From Phycisphaerales bacterium (GTDB taxonomy: Bacteria; Planctomycetota; Phycisphaerae; Phycisphaerales; SM1A02), in NCBI GenBank assembly GCA_009692045.1, contig SIAA01000006.1, positions 24,174 to 88,173 of the forward strand: DNA of 64,000 nucleotides, in the 5' to 3' direction. The notes below the pieces were generated by a model, which saw only the letters and a program-made list of their open reading frames with translations, ran no database searches and had not been told where the DNA came from. The translations under genes and the position numbers were made by a program. This document shows, piece after piece, positions 43,900 to 53,268 of this stretch. Position 1 is the stretch's first letter. Each line of letters opens with the position of its first letter.

Positions 43900-45327
43900 T
43901 CAGGGCTTCTCAGGTTCGGCCGTGGCTGCTGGAGGAGTGCTGGCTGACTCCACCACCGCCTCAGCAGGCGCTTCAGTTGCCGCAGCATCAGTTGCCGCAG
44001 CATCAGTTGCCGCGGGTTCAGCGGCCGCCTCAGTCGGGGCTGGTGTTGCCTCTAGGCGTGCGGTGAGAACATCGATGGTGCGCGGGGAGAGGATGTTCAC
44101 CTTGAGCGCCTCATCGAATACCACTTCGCCGCGGATGCCAATCAGATTTCCCAGCAAGAGCGAAAGCTGGAAATCAGGCCCGGGAATCACATAGGCAACA
44201 GCTTGCCCGGTTGATGGATCCTGAAGGCGATACAGCAGCGGCAGGCGGTCACCGTCATAGACGATCGAGGCATTGAGCACGCCGACATTGGTGTAGTCGG
44301 AGCGAGCTTCAAGGGCGCGAACAGCAGAGGCAAGAGTTTCGTTCTCACTGGTGAGCCTCGCGCGCAACTGGCCGATTTCCCGGATGCGAGATTGAACTTC
44401 CATGCGAAGCTTCAGCTGTTCGGCGCGTCCGTTGGCGCGAGCTCGAACCTCCTGATCGCCGGTTGCAGTGGTGGCAAGATCGAGGTAGCGGCCGCGGAGA
44501 GTCTCAATCTCGGCCTCGGCTTCGGGCTCCAGTTTGATTCGACTCCATATGGCCTCAAGGTCTGCCAGAGTTGCCCGTCGAACTTCGAAGGCGGCTCGTG
44601 CCGCAGCGCGCTCGGCCGCTTGTGGATCAAGTGGTGCCCGAGGCGTAACAGCAACGATGTCCACGGCAACACCGGGCTCGCTCGGTTCATCTACAAGCAC
44701 AACGACTTCAGCGCTGGGATCCTGCTCCGCAGCCGGGTCTCCCGCAACCGTTGTTACATCGGCAGGCGCAGCCGCTTTGCCCCCCGTTTGCATCGCCGTA
44801 ACTTCTTCCGGCGTCGCCGTGCGGAGGAATGTCACATTGATCCAGCCTTCAGCCGTCGCGGGCAGTTTGATCTTAAAAACACTCTCGCGCTCACCTTCGA
44901 CGGTGCCAATCAGGTTGGCAGTATCGCCAGCCTCCAACGCTCCAATCTGTTTCCAGCTGGAGTCGGGGCTGGAGTCCGCACCCACATTGGGAGCGCGAAC
45001 TTCGGTGTGAGCGGTGGCACGGACGGTGGTGCCATCCGCAGCGGCATCAACGCGCTTGTCCGCCGAGATGTAACCAAAGATGTTGTCGAAGGCGGGGCCC
45101 GTGGTGTTCACGCGCGCCCACCCGAAACTCTCTTCGGAGACGCGCACGACATCGCCGCGCGCGACCTTTCCGAACGGATACGAGCTTTGGACGCTCGGTC
45201 CCGAACGGACATAAACATTGTCAGCAGTGACAGTGGCAAAGTATGGGGCCGAGGCAGCGTCCTGCGCCAAAGCGGAGTTCGATGCCATGATGGCGCCCAC
45301 GACGGCATATGTGCTTAGTCGGAGCAT
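43900..45327 (-). CDS. Exported SH3-domain protein
   Basis: 475 aa with a signal peptide (about 1-21, ending ALAQ). Two bacterial SH3-like modules follow: about 28-90 (TADNVYVRSGPSVQSSYPFG, then WARV) and about 98-175 (ending in the AEGWINVTFLRTAT strand). A coiled-coil-like charged helix covers about 235-345, then a beta-rich region (NIGV-like TNVGVLNASIVYDG), and an Ala/Pro/Thr/Glu-rich tail. SH3b modules commonly bind cell-wall or protein ligands in the periplasm. No catalytic domain is visible. Confidence 0.8.
   Translation of the reverse strand: MLRLSTYAVVGAIMASNSALAQDAASAPYFATVTADNVYVRSGPSVQSSYPFGKVARGDVVRVSEESFGWARVNTTGPAFDNIFGYISADKRVDAAADGTTVRATAHTEVRAPNVGADSSPDSSWKQIGALEAGDTANLIGTVEGERESVFKIKLPATAEGWINVTFLRTATPEEVTAMQTGGKAAAPADVTTVAGDPAAEQDPSAEVVVLVDEPSEPGVAVDIVAVTPRAPLDPQAAERAAARAAFEVRRATLADLEAIWSRIKLEPEAEAEIETLRGRYLDLATTATGDQEVRARANGRAEQLKLRMEVQSRIREIGQLRARLTSENETLASAVRALEARSDYTNVGVLNASIVYDGDRLPLLYRLQDPSTGQAVAYVIPGPDFQLSLLLGNLIGIRGEVVFDEALKVNILSPRTIDVLTARLEATPAPTEAAAEPAATDAAATDAAATEAPAEAVVESASTPPAATAEPEKP
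43971..44015 (-). repeat. Three 15-base tandem repeats in the SH3-protein gene
   Basis: On the plus strand the unit is CATCAGTTGCCGCAG (first copy begins CTT, last ends CGG): 43971-43985, 43986-44000 and 44001-44015. On the coding strand it gives the pentapeptide repeat Ala-Ala-Thr-Asp/Glu-Ala in the C-terminal tail. It is in frame, so copy-number change would only alter tail length. Confidence 0.85.
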
Positions 45328-45381
45328 GCGCGCATCATACCGAAGCAGCAGGTTGCAAACGGCTTTGGTAGATTCTGATTA

Positions 45382-47160
45382 GTGGAAAGCCGAAAAAATC
45401 TGGCGCTCAGTCTGCTCCGGATCCTCGCGATCACCGGGGCTGTTGGGCTGGCTGCTCCCGGCTGTCAGACACCGCTTCATCCCGGAGCCGAGGACGACTG
45501 GCGCAATGCCATGGAGCGAGCACTCTCTCTGCAGACCAAGCCAACCTCAGGCAGCACCGAGGACGAGGTCCCGCGTCCGATCGAGGCGCTGTCCGATCCG
45601 GTTCCTGCCGAGCTCACGGCCCGCGCTGAGGAGTTGCGCCACTTAGGTCCCCAGTCAGAAGCCGCGGGGCCGGGAATGGGGCTAGGCGCCACCGTCCCCG
45701 GGGAGGAGGTCGACCCAGTAACAATGTCATTGCAGGAGGTAATCGCCGCTGCTGTGCGCAACAACCTTCAGGTGCAGACGGCCCGGCTGCAGCAGGCGGT
45801 ACAGGAGGCCCAGGTCGTGATCGCCGAGGCGGCGTTCGACATGGTCTTCGTTGCCGGTGGAGGGTATGCCTCGACCAACGAGCCGCAGATCGCCTTCGTC
45901 GGCGGCCCGCCGGGAGTGAACAAGTTCCAATCGTCGACGATGTCGGCGGGCATCCAGAAAAATCTCACCAGCGGTGGCAACATCTCGGTGGCAGCTACCC
46001 AAGACTGGACTCAGTTTGCCAGTTCTGGCGTGTACGCGCCCAATCCGTCTTGGCAGACCGGTCTGGATCTTGCCTACAACCAGCCGCTGCTGCGCGGATT
46101 CGGCACAGATGTGGTTGAAGCCGAGATTCACATCGCCCGCAACAACGATCGACTTGCCGCCCTGCAGATCACCACTGACTTGCTCAGTTTGGTTCGCAAT
46201 GTTGAGGAGCAGTACTGGGATCTTGTCATGGCGCGGCAGCGAGTGGTGGCGGCGCAGTGGCTGGTGGAGGTGGGCACGCAGGTTCGAGAGGTGCTGGCCA
46301 AACGTCGTGCCTTTGATGCGACTCTCGCCGACTATGCCGATGCAGTTGCCACGGTGGAGCAGCGCCAGACGAATCTCATCAAGGCTCAGTTGTTAGCCAA
46401 GACTGCCAGCGACTCTCTCAAGCTCGTCATGAATGATCCCCAGCTGCCGGTGGGCGGCGATGGCGTGATCGTTCCTGTTGACTGGCCCGTCGATCAAGCG
46501 CTCACCTGCAGTCTGCGTCAATCTGTGCTTACTGCCATCGAACGCAATCCCAGCATTGCTAGTGCCATCATCGGCATCGACTCGGCATCCATCAATGTGG
46601 TGGTGGCCGACAACGGGCGCCTGCCCCAACTCGATCTGGCCGCGGGGATGGCCTACAACGGTCTGGAGCAAGGGCTCTCCAACTCATGGAACGATGTGGT
46701 CGATGGGAGCTTCATCGATTACACCATCGGGCTGGCGCTGAGTCAGCCCATCGGGAACCGCGCCGCCGAGGCGCAGTACCGCGCCACCCGCCTGCAGCGG
46801 TCTCAGGCGGCGATCGCCTACGCCAACGCCGTGCAGAATGTCACCTATCAGGTTCGCATCGCGCTCCGCGAAATCAGCGCCAACTTTCAGCTCATCAGGC
46901 AAACCAACACCCAGCAGATGGCATCGGCGGAGAACCTGCGCGCTCTCCTGGTGCTGGAGCAAACGCTGGCATCGCTCACCCCCGAGTTCCTATTCCTGAA
47001 GTTTCAGAGGCAAGACCGGTTGGCTCTCGCGCACCTCGATCAGGTGAGCGCATTGATCGACTACAACAAGTCGATCGCGGCACTGGATGCCGCCATGGGC
47101 ACAGGACTCGAGCGTTCGCACATCGAGCTGTCGGTTGATCCGGTACCGAGCGTGCGTTGA
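45382..47160 (+). CDS. TolC-family outer-membrane lipoprotein
   Basis: 592 aa from a GTG. Signal sequence with lipobox LAAPGC (Cys at about 28). After an acidic linker of about 90 residues, the outer-membrane efflux fold begins at about 115 (SLQEVIAAAVRNNLQVQTAR). Barrel and helix segments include YNQPLLRGFGTDVVEAEIHI and LALSQPIGNRAAEAQYRATR. No adaptor or pump gene is adjacent, unlike the NodT gene at 36340. It could serve a type I secretion system or a pump encoded elsewhere. Confidence 0.88.
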   Translation: MESRKNLALSLLRILAITGAVGLAAPGCQTPLHPGAEDDWRNAMERALSLQTKPTSGSTEDEVPRPIEALSDPVPAELTARAEELRHLGPQSEAAGPGMGLGATVPGEEVDPVTMSLQEVIAAAVRNNLQVQTARLQQAVQEAQVVIAEAAFDMVFVAGGGYASTNEPQIAFVGGPPGVNKFQSSTMSAGIQKNLTSGGNISVAATQDWTQFASSGVYAPNPSWQTGLDLAYNQPLLRGFGTDVVEAEIHIARNNDRLAALQITTDLLSLVRNVEEQYWDLVMARQRVVAAQWLVEVGTQVREVLAKRRAFDATLADYADAVATVEQRQTNLIKAQLLAKTASDSLKLVMNDPQLPVGGDGVIVPVDWPVDQALTCSLRQSVLTAIERNPSIASAIIGIDSASINVVVADNGRLPQLDLAAGMAYNGLEQGLSNSWNDVVDGSFIDYTIGLALSQPIGNRAAEAQYRATRLQRSQAAIAYANAVQNVTYQVRIALREISANFQLIRQTNTQQMASAENLRALLVLEQTLASLTPEFLFLKFQRQDRLALAHLDQVSALIDYNKSIAALDAAMGTGLERSHIELSVDPVPSVR

Positions 47161-47200
47161 CGAGTGACTAGAATCGCCAAGCGCATCGATCACTACTCTC

Positions 47201-48166
47201 ATGGCAACAATTGTTCCATACACACATGAGTGGATTGTCAAAGCCGCCAGCGCTCTCGGCGGCGGCGAAGTCGTAGCCTTTGCGACCGAGACGGTGTACG
47301 GGCTCGGTGCCGACTCCTTCAATCCCACCGCTATCGAGCGGGTTTACGCTCTCAAGGAACGCCCGTGGAATAATCCGCTGATCGCGCATGTGCTCGACTC
47401 TCTGAGTGCCAAGTCAGTTACGGAAGGATGGTCACAGCGCTGCGATCGGCTTGCCAGTCGCTTCTGGCCGGGTCCACTCACGCTCATTCTTCAGCGCGGC
47501 CGGCGCGTTCCCGTGGAAGCGGCAGGTGGATTGGCGACCATCGCAGTCCGCTCTCCCAAGCATCCTCTGGCTCGAAGTTTGCTTTATGCCAGTGGCAGTC
47601 CCATCAGTGCTCCTAGCGCCAATCGGAGCGGGCGCATCTCCCCAACAACCGCGCAGCATGTGGCGGCGGACTATCCCGATCAACCAGATCTGATTGTGCT
47701 TGATGGAGGTCCGTGCACGCTCGGCATCGAGTCGACCGTACTCGATCTCACTGACCGAAAGCCGGTGGTAAGAAGGCTGGGCGGAGTCGGGATGGAGGCA
47801 ATCGAACGCCTCATTGGCGCGGTTGAGGTGGAGACATCTATTGAGCAGGGAGTTTCGCCCGGGTCCTCGGCGCGGCACTATGCGCCTACCACGCCCTCGA
47901 GGCTGGTTCCGGCAGCGGAACTTGCCGCGGCTCTTGCAAGTGCTTCGGCTCCCGCTGCAGTCGTTTGTTTTGAGGACACACCGGTGTCTGAACCGCATTT
48001 GGCGATTCGTCTGCCCCGTATCGCGGAGGAGTACGCCCGCGGTCTCTACGGCGCACTCCGAACTGCGGACTCAGCTGGTAGATCGTTGATTCTCGTTGAG
48101 GAACCAGTCGAGCGCGTAGGCCTGTGGGCTGCGGTGCACGATCGACTTCGCCGCGCCACTGCGTGA
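47201..48166 (+). CDS. tsaC: Threonylcarbamoyl-AMP synthase (Sua5/TsaC)
   Basis: 321 aa, the long Sua5 form. The YrdC domain (about 10-205) has VVAFATETVYGLGADSFNP, the KERPWNNPLIAHV ATP/bicarbonate region, PLTLILQRG and SPISAPSANRSG. The extra Sua5 domain (about 220-315) starts after the SPGSSARHYAPTTPSRLV hinge. It makes threonylcarbamoyl-AMP for the t6A37 modification of ANN-decoding tRNAs. It stands alone and is convergent with hutU. Confidence 0.95.
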   Translation: MATIVPYTHEWIVKAASALGGGEVVAFATETVYGLGADSFNPTAIERVYALKERPWNNPLIAHVLDSLSAKSVTEGWSQRCDRLASRFWPGPLTLILQRGRRVPVEAAGGLATIAVRSPKHPLARSLLYASGSPISAPSANRSGRISPTTAQHVAADYPDQPDLIVLDGGPCTLGIESTVLDLTDRKPVVRRLGGVGMEAIERLIGAVEVETSIEQGVSPGSSARHYAPTTPSRLVPAAELAAALASASAPAAVVCFEDTPVSEPHLAIRLPRIAEEYARGLYGALRTADSAGRSLILVEEPVERVGLWAAVHDRLRRATA

Positions 48167-48175
48167 GGCCAAGGC

Positions 48176-49855
48176 TCATTCCGGCATGGGAATGTGTACA
48201 CCGCGCTCTGAGGCGCAGCGCCGAGCCGATTCGTATCCGGCATCAGCGTGCCGCATCACGCCGATGGCGGGATCGTTGGTGAGCACCCGTGTCAGCCGCT
48301 TGGCCGCCTCGGGAGTGCCATCGGCCACGATCACCTGTCCGGCGTGCTGGCTGAATCCGATGCCGACACCGCCGCCGTGATGGAAACTTGACCAACTGGC
48401 ACCACTGGCGATGGAAGCACCAAAGTTGAGCAGAGCCCAATCGCTGATGGCATCGCTGCCATCGAGCATGCCCTCGGTTTCACGGTTCGGACTGGCGACG
48501 CTGCCACAGTCGAGGTGGTCGCGCCCTATGACAATTGGTGCTTTGACCACACCGGAGGCAACCAACTCGTTGAACTTGAGACCGGCGAGATGTCTCTCTC
48601 CCATTCCCAGCCAGCAGATGCGCGCGGGCAGTCCCTGAAACGCCACTCGCTTCTGCGCCATGCGAATCCAGCGGTTTAGCGAGGCATCCTGGGGAAACAG
48701 CGCCAGCAATGCCTCGTCCGTAGCGGCGATGTCGGCGGGCTCTCCCGAGAGCGCAACCCAGCGGAACGGCCCGCGCCCCTGACAGAACTGGGGTCGAATG
48801 AAGGCCGGGACAAATCCAGGGAAAGCGAAAGCATCGAGCACCCCAGCTTCGAGGGCGCGCTGCCTGATGTTGTTTCCGTAGTCAAACACCCGAGCGCCTG
48901 CGGACTGAAAGTGCACCATGAGTCGCACGTGAGCCGCCATGCTGGCGGTGCTCATCCGCAAATATTGCTCAGGATCGGCAGCGCGCATGGTGTCGGCATC
49001 CGCGCGCGAGATTCCGTGGGGGTAATAGCCATGCAGGGGATCGTGGGCGCTGGTCTGATCAGTGAGAGTCTGCATGGTGATGCCGCGCGACTTGAGCCGC
49101 TGCAGGAGCTCAACCGCATTGGCAATCACGCCGACAGAGATGGCTTCGCCCCGCCGCGCCAGCAAGACTGCCCGATCGATCCCCGCATCCAAGTCCTCAT
49201 GAACCTCATCGAGGTACCGATCGTGCACTCGCTTGCGCAGCCTCTCCTCGCAGACATCCGCAATGAGAGCCGTTCCATCATTCATGGTGATCGCCAGAGG
49301 TTGAGCTCCGCCCATTCCTCCGCAACCGGCGGTCACATTCAGTGTGCCCCGCAGCGAGCCGCCAAAGTGCTGCCGAGCGCACTCGGCATAGGTCTCGTAG
49401 GTTCCCTGCAGGATTCCCTGCGTTCCGATATAGATCCAAGACCCCGCCGTCATCTGGCCGAACATGATGAGACCCTTGGCGGCAAGATCGTCGAAGTGAG
49501 ACTGGGTGGCCCAGTGCGGCACCAGATTGCTGTTGGCGATGATCACTCGCGGCGCATCGGCGTGGGTGCGGATCACTCCTACTGGCTTGCCGCTCTGCAC
49601 CAGCAGAGTCTCATCGGCCCCGAGGGAGAGAAGGCTGGCAATGATCGCGTCATAGGCGGCCCATGTGCGAGCGGCCTGACCACGACCTCCATACACAACT
49701 AGATCATCGGGGCGCTCTGCCACCTCAGGATCGAGATTGTTCATGAGCATGCGCATGGCCGCTTCGGCAGCCCAGGTCTTGCAAGTTAGGTTTGTGCCCC
49801 GAGGCGCCCGTACGGGACGAGCCGCCGAAACTGTTGTCATTGGCGCTGGGCTCAC
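48176..49855 (-). CDS. hutU: Urocanate hydratase
   Basis: Converts urocanate to imidazolonepropionate, the second step of histidine degradation; 559 aa, normal length. The NAD-binding region has [17 protein letters not shown] and [17 protein letters not shown], and the active-site segment contains [38 protein letters not shown] is also characteristic. Its start overlaps the hutH stop by four bases. hutI and hutG or hutF are not in the window. Confidence 0.97.
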   Translation of the reverse strand: MSPAPMTTVSAARPVRAPRGTNLTCKTWAAEAAMRMLMNNLDPEVAERPDDLVVYGGRGQAARTWAAYDAIIASLLSLGADETLLVQSGKPVGVIRTHADAPRVIIANSNLVPHWATQSHFDDLAAKGLIMFGQMTAGSWIYIGTQGILQGTYETYAECARQHFGGSLRGTLNVTAGCGGMGGAQPLAITMNDGTALIADVCEERLRKRVHDRYLDEVHEDLDAGIDRAVLLARRGEAISVGVIANAVELLQRLKSRGITMQTLTDQTSAHDPLHGYYPHGISRADADTMRAADPEQYLRMSTASMAAHVRLMVHFQSAGARVFDYGNNIRQRALEAGVLDAFAFPGFVPAFIRPQFCQGRGPFRWVALSGEPADIAATDEALLALFPQDASLNRWIRMAQKRVAFQGLPARICWLGMGERHLAGLKFNELVASGVVKAPIVIGRDHLDCGSVASPNRETEGMLDGSDAISDWALLNFGASIASGASWSSFHHGGGVGIGFSQHAGQVIVADGTPEAAKRLTRVLTNDPAIGVMRHADAGYESARRCASERGVHIPMPE

Positions 49856-51381
49856 GGGGCGAATCTACCTTCACGAATCGCGCGTGCAATCGCGGCAATG
49901 TCAGGAGACGGTGATCGATCTGTCTGCAGCGGCGGAACCACGCTGCGCACTACCGCAAGGGCTCGCTCAACGCCTGCCCCACTTCGCAAAGGACGATGGT
50001 GCTCCAGCGCCTGCGCCATGCAGAGCAGTTCGATGGCCACGACCTGGTGGGCAAGATCCAAAGAACTCATCGCGTGTAGGGCACTTGTGGCGCCGAAGGA
50101 GTTGTAGTCCTCGATGCCGGCGCTCGTTGAGATGTTGCCGACGCTGGCAGGATGGGCCAGAACCTGCATCTCATTGCAACAAGCGGCGGCGGTGTACTGA
50201 ACAATCATGAGACCGCACATCAAGCCCGGACTCGGAGAGAGCTGAGCGTTCAGACGCGACTCGAGATCAAACCCTGACAGCACCCAGAAAGTGCGTCGCT
50301 CGGCGACACCCGCGATGTGGCAGAGCGCGATCTTCACCGTGTCTAGTGCGATGGCGAGCGGCATGCCGTGGAAGTTCGCGCCCGAGAGCACGGCAACCGG
50401 CTCCTTGTCGGCGAATACCAGGGGGTTGTCGGTGACGGCGCCAAGTTCTCGCTCGATGATGCCCCGGGCAAACTCAATGGCGTCGAACGCGGCTCCCAGA
50501 ATTTGGGGCGCGGCTCGCAAGCAGTACGGGTCCTGAACTCGCGGATCATCAACACGGTGGCTGGGAATAATCTGCGACCCTCGCAGCAACTCGCGCATTC
50601 TTCCCGCTACTCGGCTCTGGCCCGGCTGCCCTCTTAGGTCGTGGATGCGCTGGTCGAGCGGCGCATCGCTGGCGCGCGCTCCATCCACCGCCATGCTGGC
50701 GGCGGCGAGAGCGGCATCGAACAGGTGCTCGCAATCATGCATGAGCAGAGCGCCGCAACCCGACATCAGATGCGTGCCGTTGATGAGACTCAGCCCTTCC
50801 TTCGCTTCGAGTGACAGCGGTTGAATGCGAGCGGCCGCCAGGGCATCCGCTGCCTTCACAACTGCTCCCGCCACTCGGACTTCGCCCTCGCCTATCAGAG
50901 CGAGCGCCACATGAGCCAGCGGCGCCAGATCGCCCGATGCTCCGACCGATCCGCGGCTAGGCACGAGGGGAGTGATGCCCGCATTCAGCAGACCGATGAT
51001 CGTCTGCGGCAGTTGGGGCCTCGCGCCCGAGTGTCCCCGCGCCAGACTCGCAGCCAGCACCAACATCATGGCGCGTACCACATCGTCTCGCAGGGGATCG
51101 CCCACACCAGCCGCATGCGATCGCACCAGATTGAGTTGAATCTCCCTCAGTTGTGAGTCGCCGATTCGCTCCCGCGAGAAGGAGCCGAATCCCGTGTTGA
51201 TCCCATATAGAGCCTCGCCGCCGGCGAGCCTTCGCTGCAGCGCCCCGCGGGAAGCGAGCATCCCGGCGGCGGCCCTCTGGCTGAGGGATACTTGGGCGCC
51301 AGACCTTGCCACTGCCGTCACCTGGGAGATAGAGAGGGGTGAACCATTCAGTTCAACAGGCTCACGGTGGAGAGTTGCCAC
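49852..51381 (-). CDS. hutH: Histidine ammonia-lyase
   Basis: Deaminates histidine to urocanate, 509 aa, from a GTG. The self-forming MIO cofactor triad Ala-Ser-Gly is in [16 protein letters not shown] (about 142-157). The substrate-contact motifs YGINTGFG and [11 protein letters not shown], and the NPLVFAD loop, are intact. It is the upstream gene of a two-gene hut operon. Confidence 0.96.
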   Translation of the reverse strand: MATLHREPVELNGSPLSISQVTAVARSGAQVSLSQRAAAGMLASRGALQRRLAGGEALYGINTGFGSFSRERIGDSQLREIQLNLVRSHAAGVGDPLRDDVVRAMMLVLAASLARGHSGARPQLPQTIIGLLNAGITPLVPSRGSVGASGDLAPLAHVALALIGEGEVRVAGAVVKAADALAAARIQPLSLEAKEGLSLINGTHLMSGCGALLMHDCEHLFDAALAAASMAVDGARASDAPLDQRIHDLRGQPGQSRVAGRMRELLRGSQIIPSHRVDDPRVQDPYCLRAAPQILGAAFDAIEFARGIIERELGAVTDNPLVFADKEPVAVLSGANFHGMPLAIALDTVKIALCHIAGVAERRTFWVLSGFDLESRLNAQLSPSPGLMCGLMIVQYTAAACCNEMQVLAHPASVGNISTSAGIEDYNSFGATSALHAMSSLDLAHQVVAIELLCMAQALEHHRPLRSGAGVERALAVVRSVVPPLQTDRSPSPDIAAIARAIREGRFAP

Positions 51382-51505
51382 GGGGTAAAGATACCCGCGA
51401 GGCTGAGGAGATGATGCCGTTCATCCTCAGACCGCGAGCCGGCGCCGCTTGTGTTGGAGTGCCGCGCTTGCGCCGGGGTGCGCTTGGGAGTATTCCACAA
51501 GCACG

Positions 51506-52345
51506 ATGAGCGCTGGAACCATTCGCATGATTGTCCTCAGTCTCGCTCTCGGGCTCTCCGTGGTGATGGGAATCGCCGCGGCGAACTTCACCGGCGATCT
51601 CCGAGGCGTGCCGGCATCGGCCACGAGCCTGGCGGCCTCTCCACTCATCGCTGCGGCTGCTCAGGCCGTGCTTCTGGCGGCAGCGATCGCGCTTGCATGC
51701 TTGGTGGGACGAATGCTCAACGCCGTAGTGGGTATGTTCGTTCTGGGATGCGTCCTCGGGGTGCTCGACATGCGTAGCGGATCCATCATGCAAGCCGCGT
51801 TCGATGGCGGGTCTCTTTCGCGACTCTGGCCCGAAACACTGGGATGGAGCGTTGCGGTTCTTGGCGCGGCTGTTTGTGTATTCAAATACGCCGGAGCGCT
51901 TCCCGACGAGTCGGGCGAGTCGGCGCGGCGGGGAGTGTTCGAGGTCATGTTCGAGTCAGCTGCGGTTCGATCAATGGCGGCGACGGTTGCGGCACCCTTG
52001 CTGATATGGTTTGTAGTGCGCACCGACATGAAGGGACAGGCGATCGGAGCCGTAGTAGTTGGCAGTATGGCGGCTGGGTTGCTGGCACGGGTGGCGGCCC
52101 CGGATGGTCGGCCCATCCTCATATATGGAGCAGTTCCCTTGGCGATCGGTCTAGCGCAAGCGATCTTTGCTTCCGGTGCGGGCACCGACATCGCCAAGGC
52201 CATCGCCAGCGGCAGTCTCACGCCCGTGAGTTTCCTGATGCCGCTCGATGTGGCAGCTGGATCGTGCGTAGGTGTTTCTCTGGGCATTGGCTGGGCGCGT
52301 TCCTTTGTGAAGCAGCGCCCGCATGAAGCGTTGCTGCGAGCGTGA
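51506..52345 (+). CDS. Integral membrane protein of unknown function
   Basis: 279 aa from the ATG at 51506; the frame reaches 51449 but the added residues are not hydrophobic. About seven membrane segments can be traced, beginning IRMIVLSLALGLSVVMGIAA and including MAATVAAPLLIWFVV and GAVPLAIGLAQAIFA. No known motif is recognised. It is the first gene of a four-gene run with a PfkB kinase, an S9 peptidase and murQ, and is coupled to the kinase by GTGA. Confidence 0.72.
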   Translation: MSAGTIRMIVLSLALGLSVVMGIAAANFTGDLRGVPASATSLAASPLIAAAAQAVLLAAAIALACLVGRMLNAVVGMFVLGCVLGVLDMRSGSIMQAAFDGGSLSRLWPETLGWSVAVLGAAVCVFKYAGALPDESGESARRGVFEVMFESAAVRSMAATVAAPLLIWFVVRTDMKGQAIGAVVVGSMAAGLLARVAAPDGRPILIYGAVPLAIGLAQAIFASGAGTDIAKAIASGSLTPVSFLMPLDVAAGSCVGVSLGIGWARSFVKQRPHEALLRA

Positions 52346-53268
52346 CACACCCCATGCGACTTGCTGTAACTGGAACCATCGGTATCGACACCGTGTACAC
52401 GCCTCGCGACCGACGCGAGGGTGCCCCAGGTGGCAGCGCTGCATATTTCTCGGCCGCCGCAAGTTTCATGGCGCCCGTAAGACTGGTGGCGGTCGTTGGT
52501 GATGATTGGCCCGCAGAGCATCGCGCAGCCCTTGCCGGATTTGCGGGAGTGGATCTGGCCGGTCTCGAGGTTCGGCCGGGGGCGCGCACCTTCGCATGGG
52601 GCGGCAAGTATGCCGATGATCCCAATGTCCGCGAGACGATGTTCACTCAGGTTGGCGTGCTCGAGGAGCGGCCGCCGGTGGTTCCCCACGATTTCCGCGA
52701 CAGCGAACTGGTGTTCTTGGCCAATACGCACCCAGCGGTGCAGCTCGGCTTCATCGACCAGTTCCCCTCGAGAAAACTGGTGGTGGCAGACACCATGAAT
52801 CTTTGGATTCAGACGGCTCATAGTGAGTTGATGGATTTGCTCAAGCGAGTGGATGGCGTGATCCTGAACGACTCAGAAGCAGCCATGATCACTGGAAGCA
52901 AGAATCCCGTCACCGCAGGGCGAGGCATCCTCGAGCATGGGCCATCATTCGCGATAGTGAAAAAGGGTGAGCACGGCGCCGTGCTCATTCATCGCGATGG
53001 ACTCGCAGTGATTCCCGCGTTCCCCGCCGATGAGTCGCAGGTGATCGATCCCACCGGAGCCGGTGACGCATTTGCCGGCGGAGTGATGGGCGCGCTGGCG
53101 AAGTCTGGGCGCACCGACATGGCAGCGGTTCAGGATGGGATGGCCTGGGGAACAGTCTTGGCGAGTTTCACCATCGAGGCATTCGGCCTTGAGCGGTTGC
53201 AGGCTCTGCAAAAGTCTGAGTTGCTGCAGCGCCACGCTCGCATGCGAGACATCGCGAGGTTTGGTTGA
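52342..53268 (+). CDS. PfkB-family sugar/nucleoside kinase
   Basis: 308 aa from a GTG. The N-terminal part has the substrate glycines in APGGSAAYFSAAA (about 29-41). The C-terminal catalytic signature DPTGAGDAFAGGVMGA (about 234-249) contains the base Asp and anion hole. KKGEHGAVL and NDSEAAMITG are further ribokinase-fold motifs. The substrate cannot be told; ribose, fructose, adenosine or similar are all possible. It is coupled to both neighbours. Confidence 0.9.
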   Translation: MTHPMRLAVTGTIGIDTVYTPRDRREGAPGGSAAYFSAAASFMAPVRLVAVVGDDWPAEHRAALAGFAGVDLAGLEVRPGARTFAWGGKYADDPNVRETMFTQVGVLEERPPVVPHDFRDSELVFLANTHPAVQLGFIDQFPSRKLVVADTMNLWIQTAHSELMDLLKRVDGVILNDSEAAMITGSKNPVTAGRGILEHGPSFAIVKKGEHGAVLIHRDGLAVIPAFPADESQVIDPTGAGDAFAGGVMGALAKSGRTDMAAVQDGMAWGTVLASFTIEAFGLERLQALQKSELLQRHARMRDIARFG

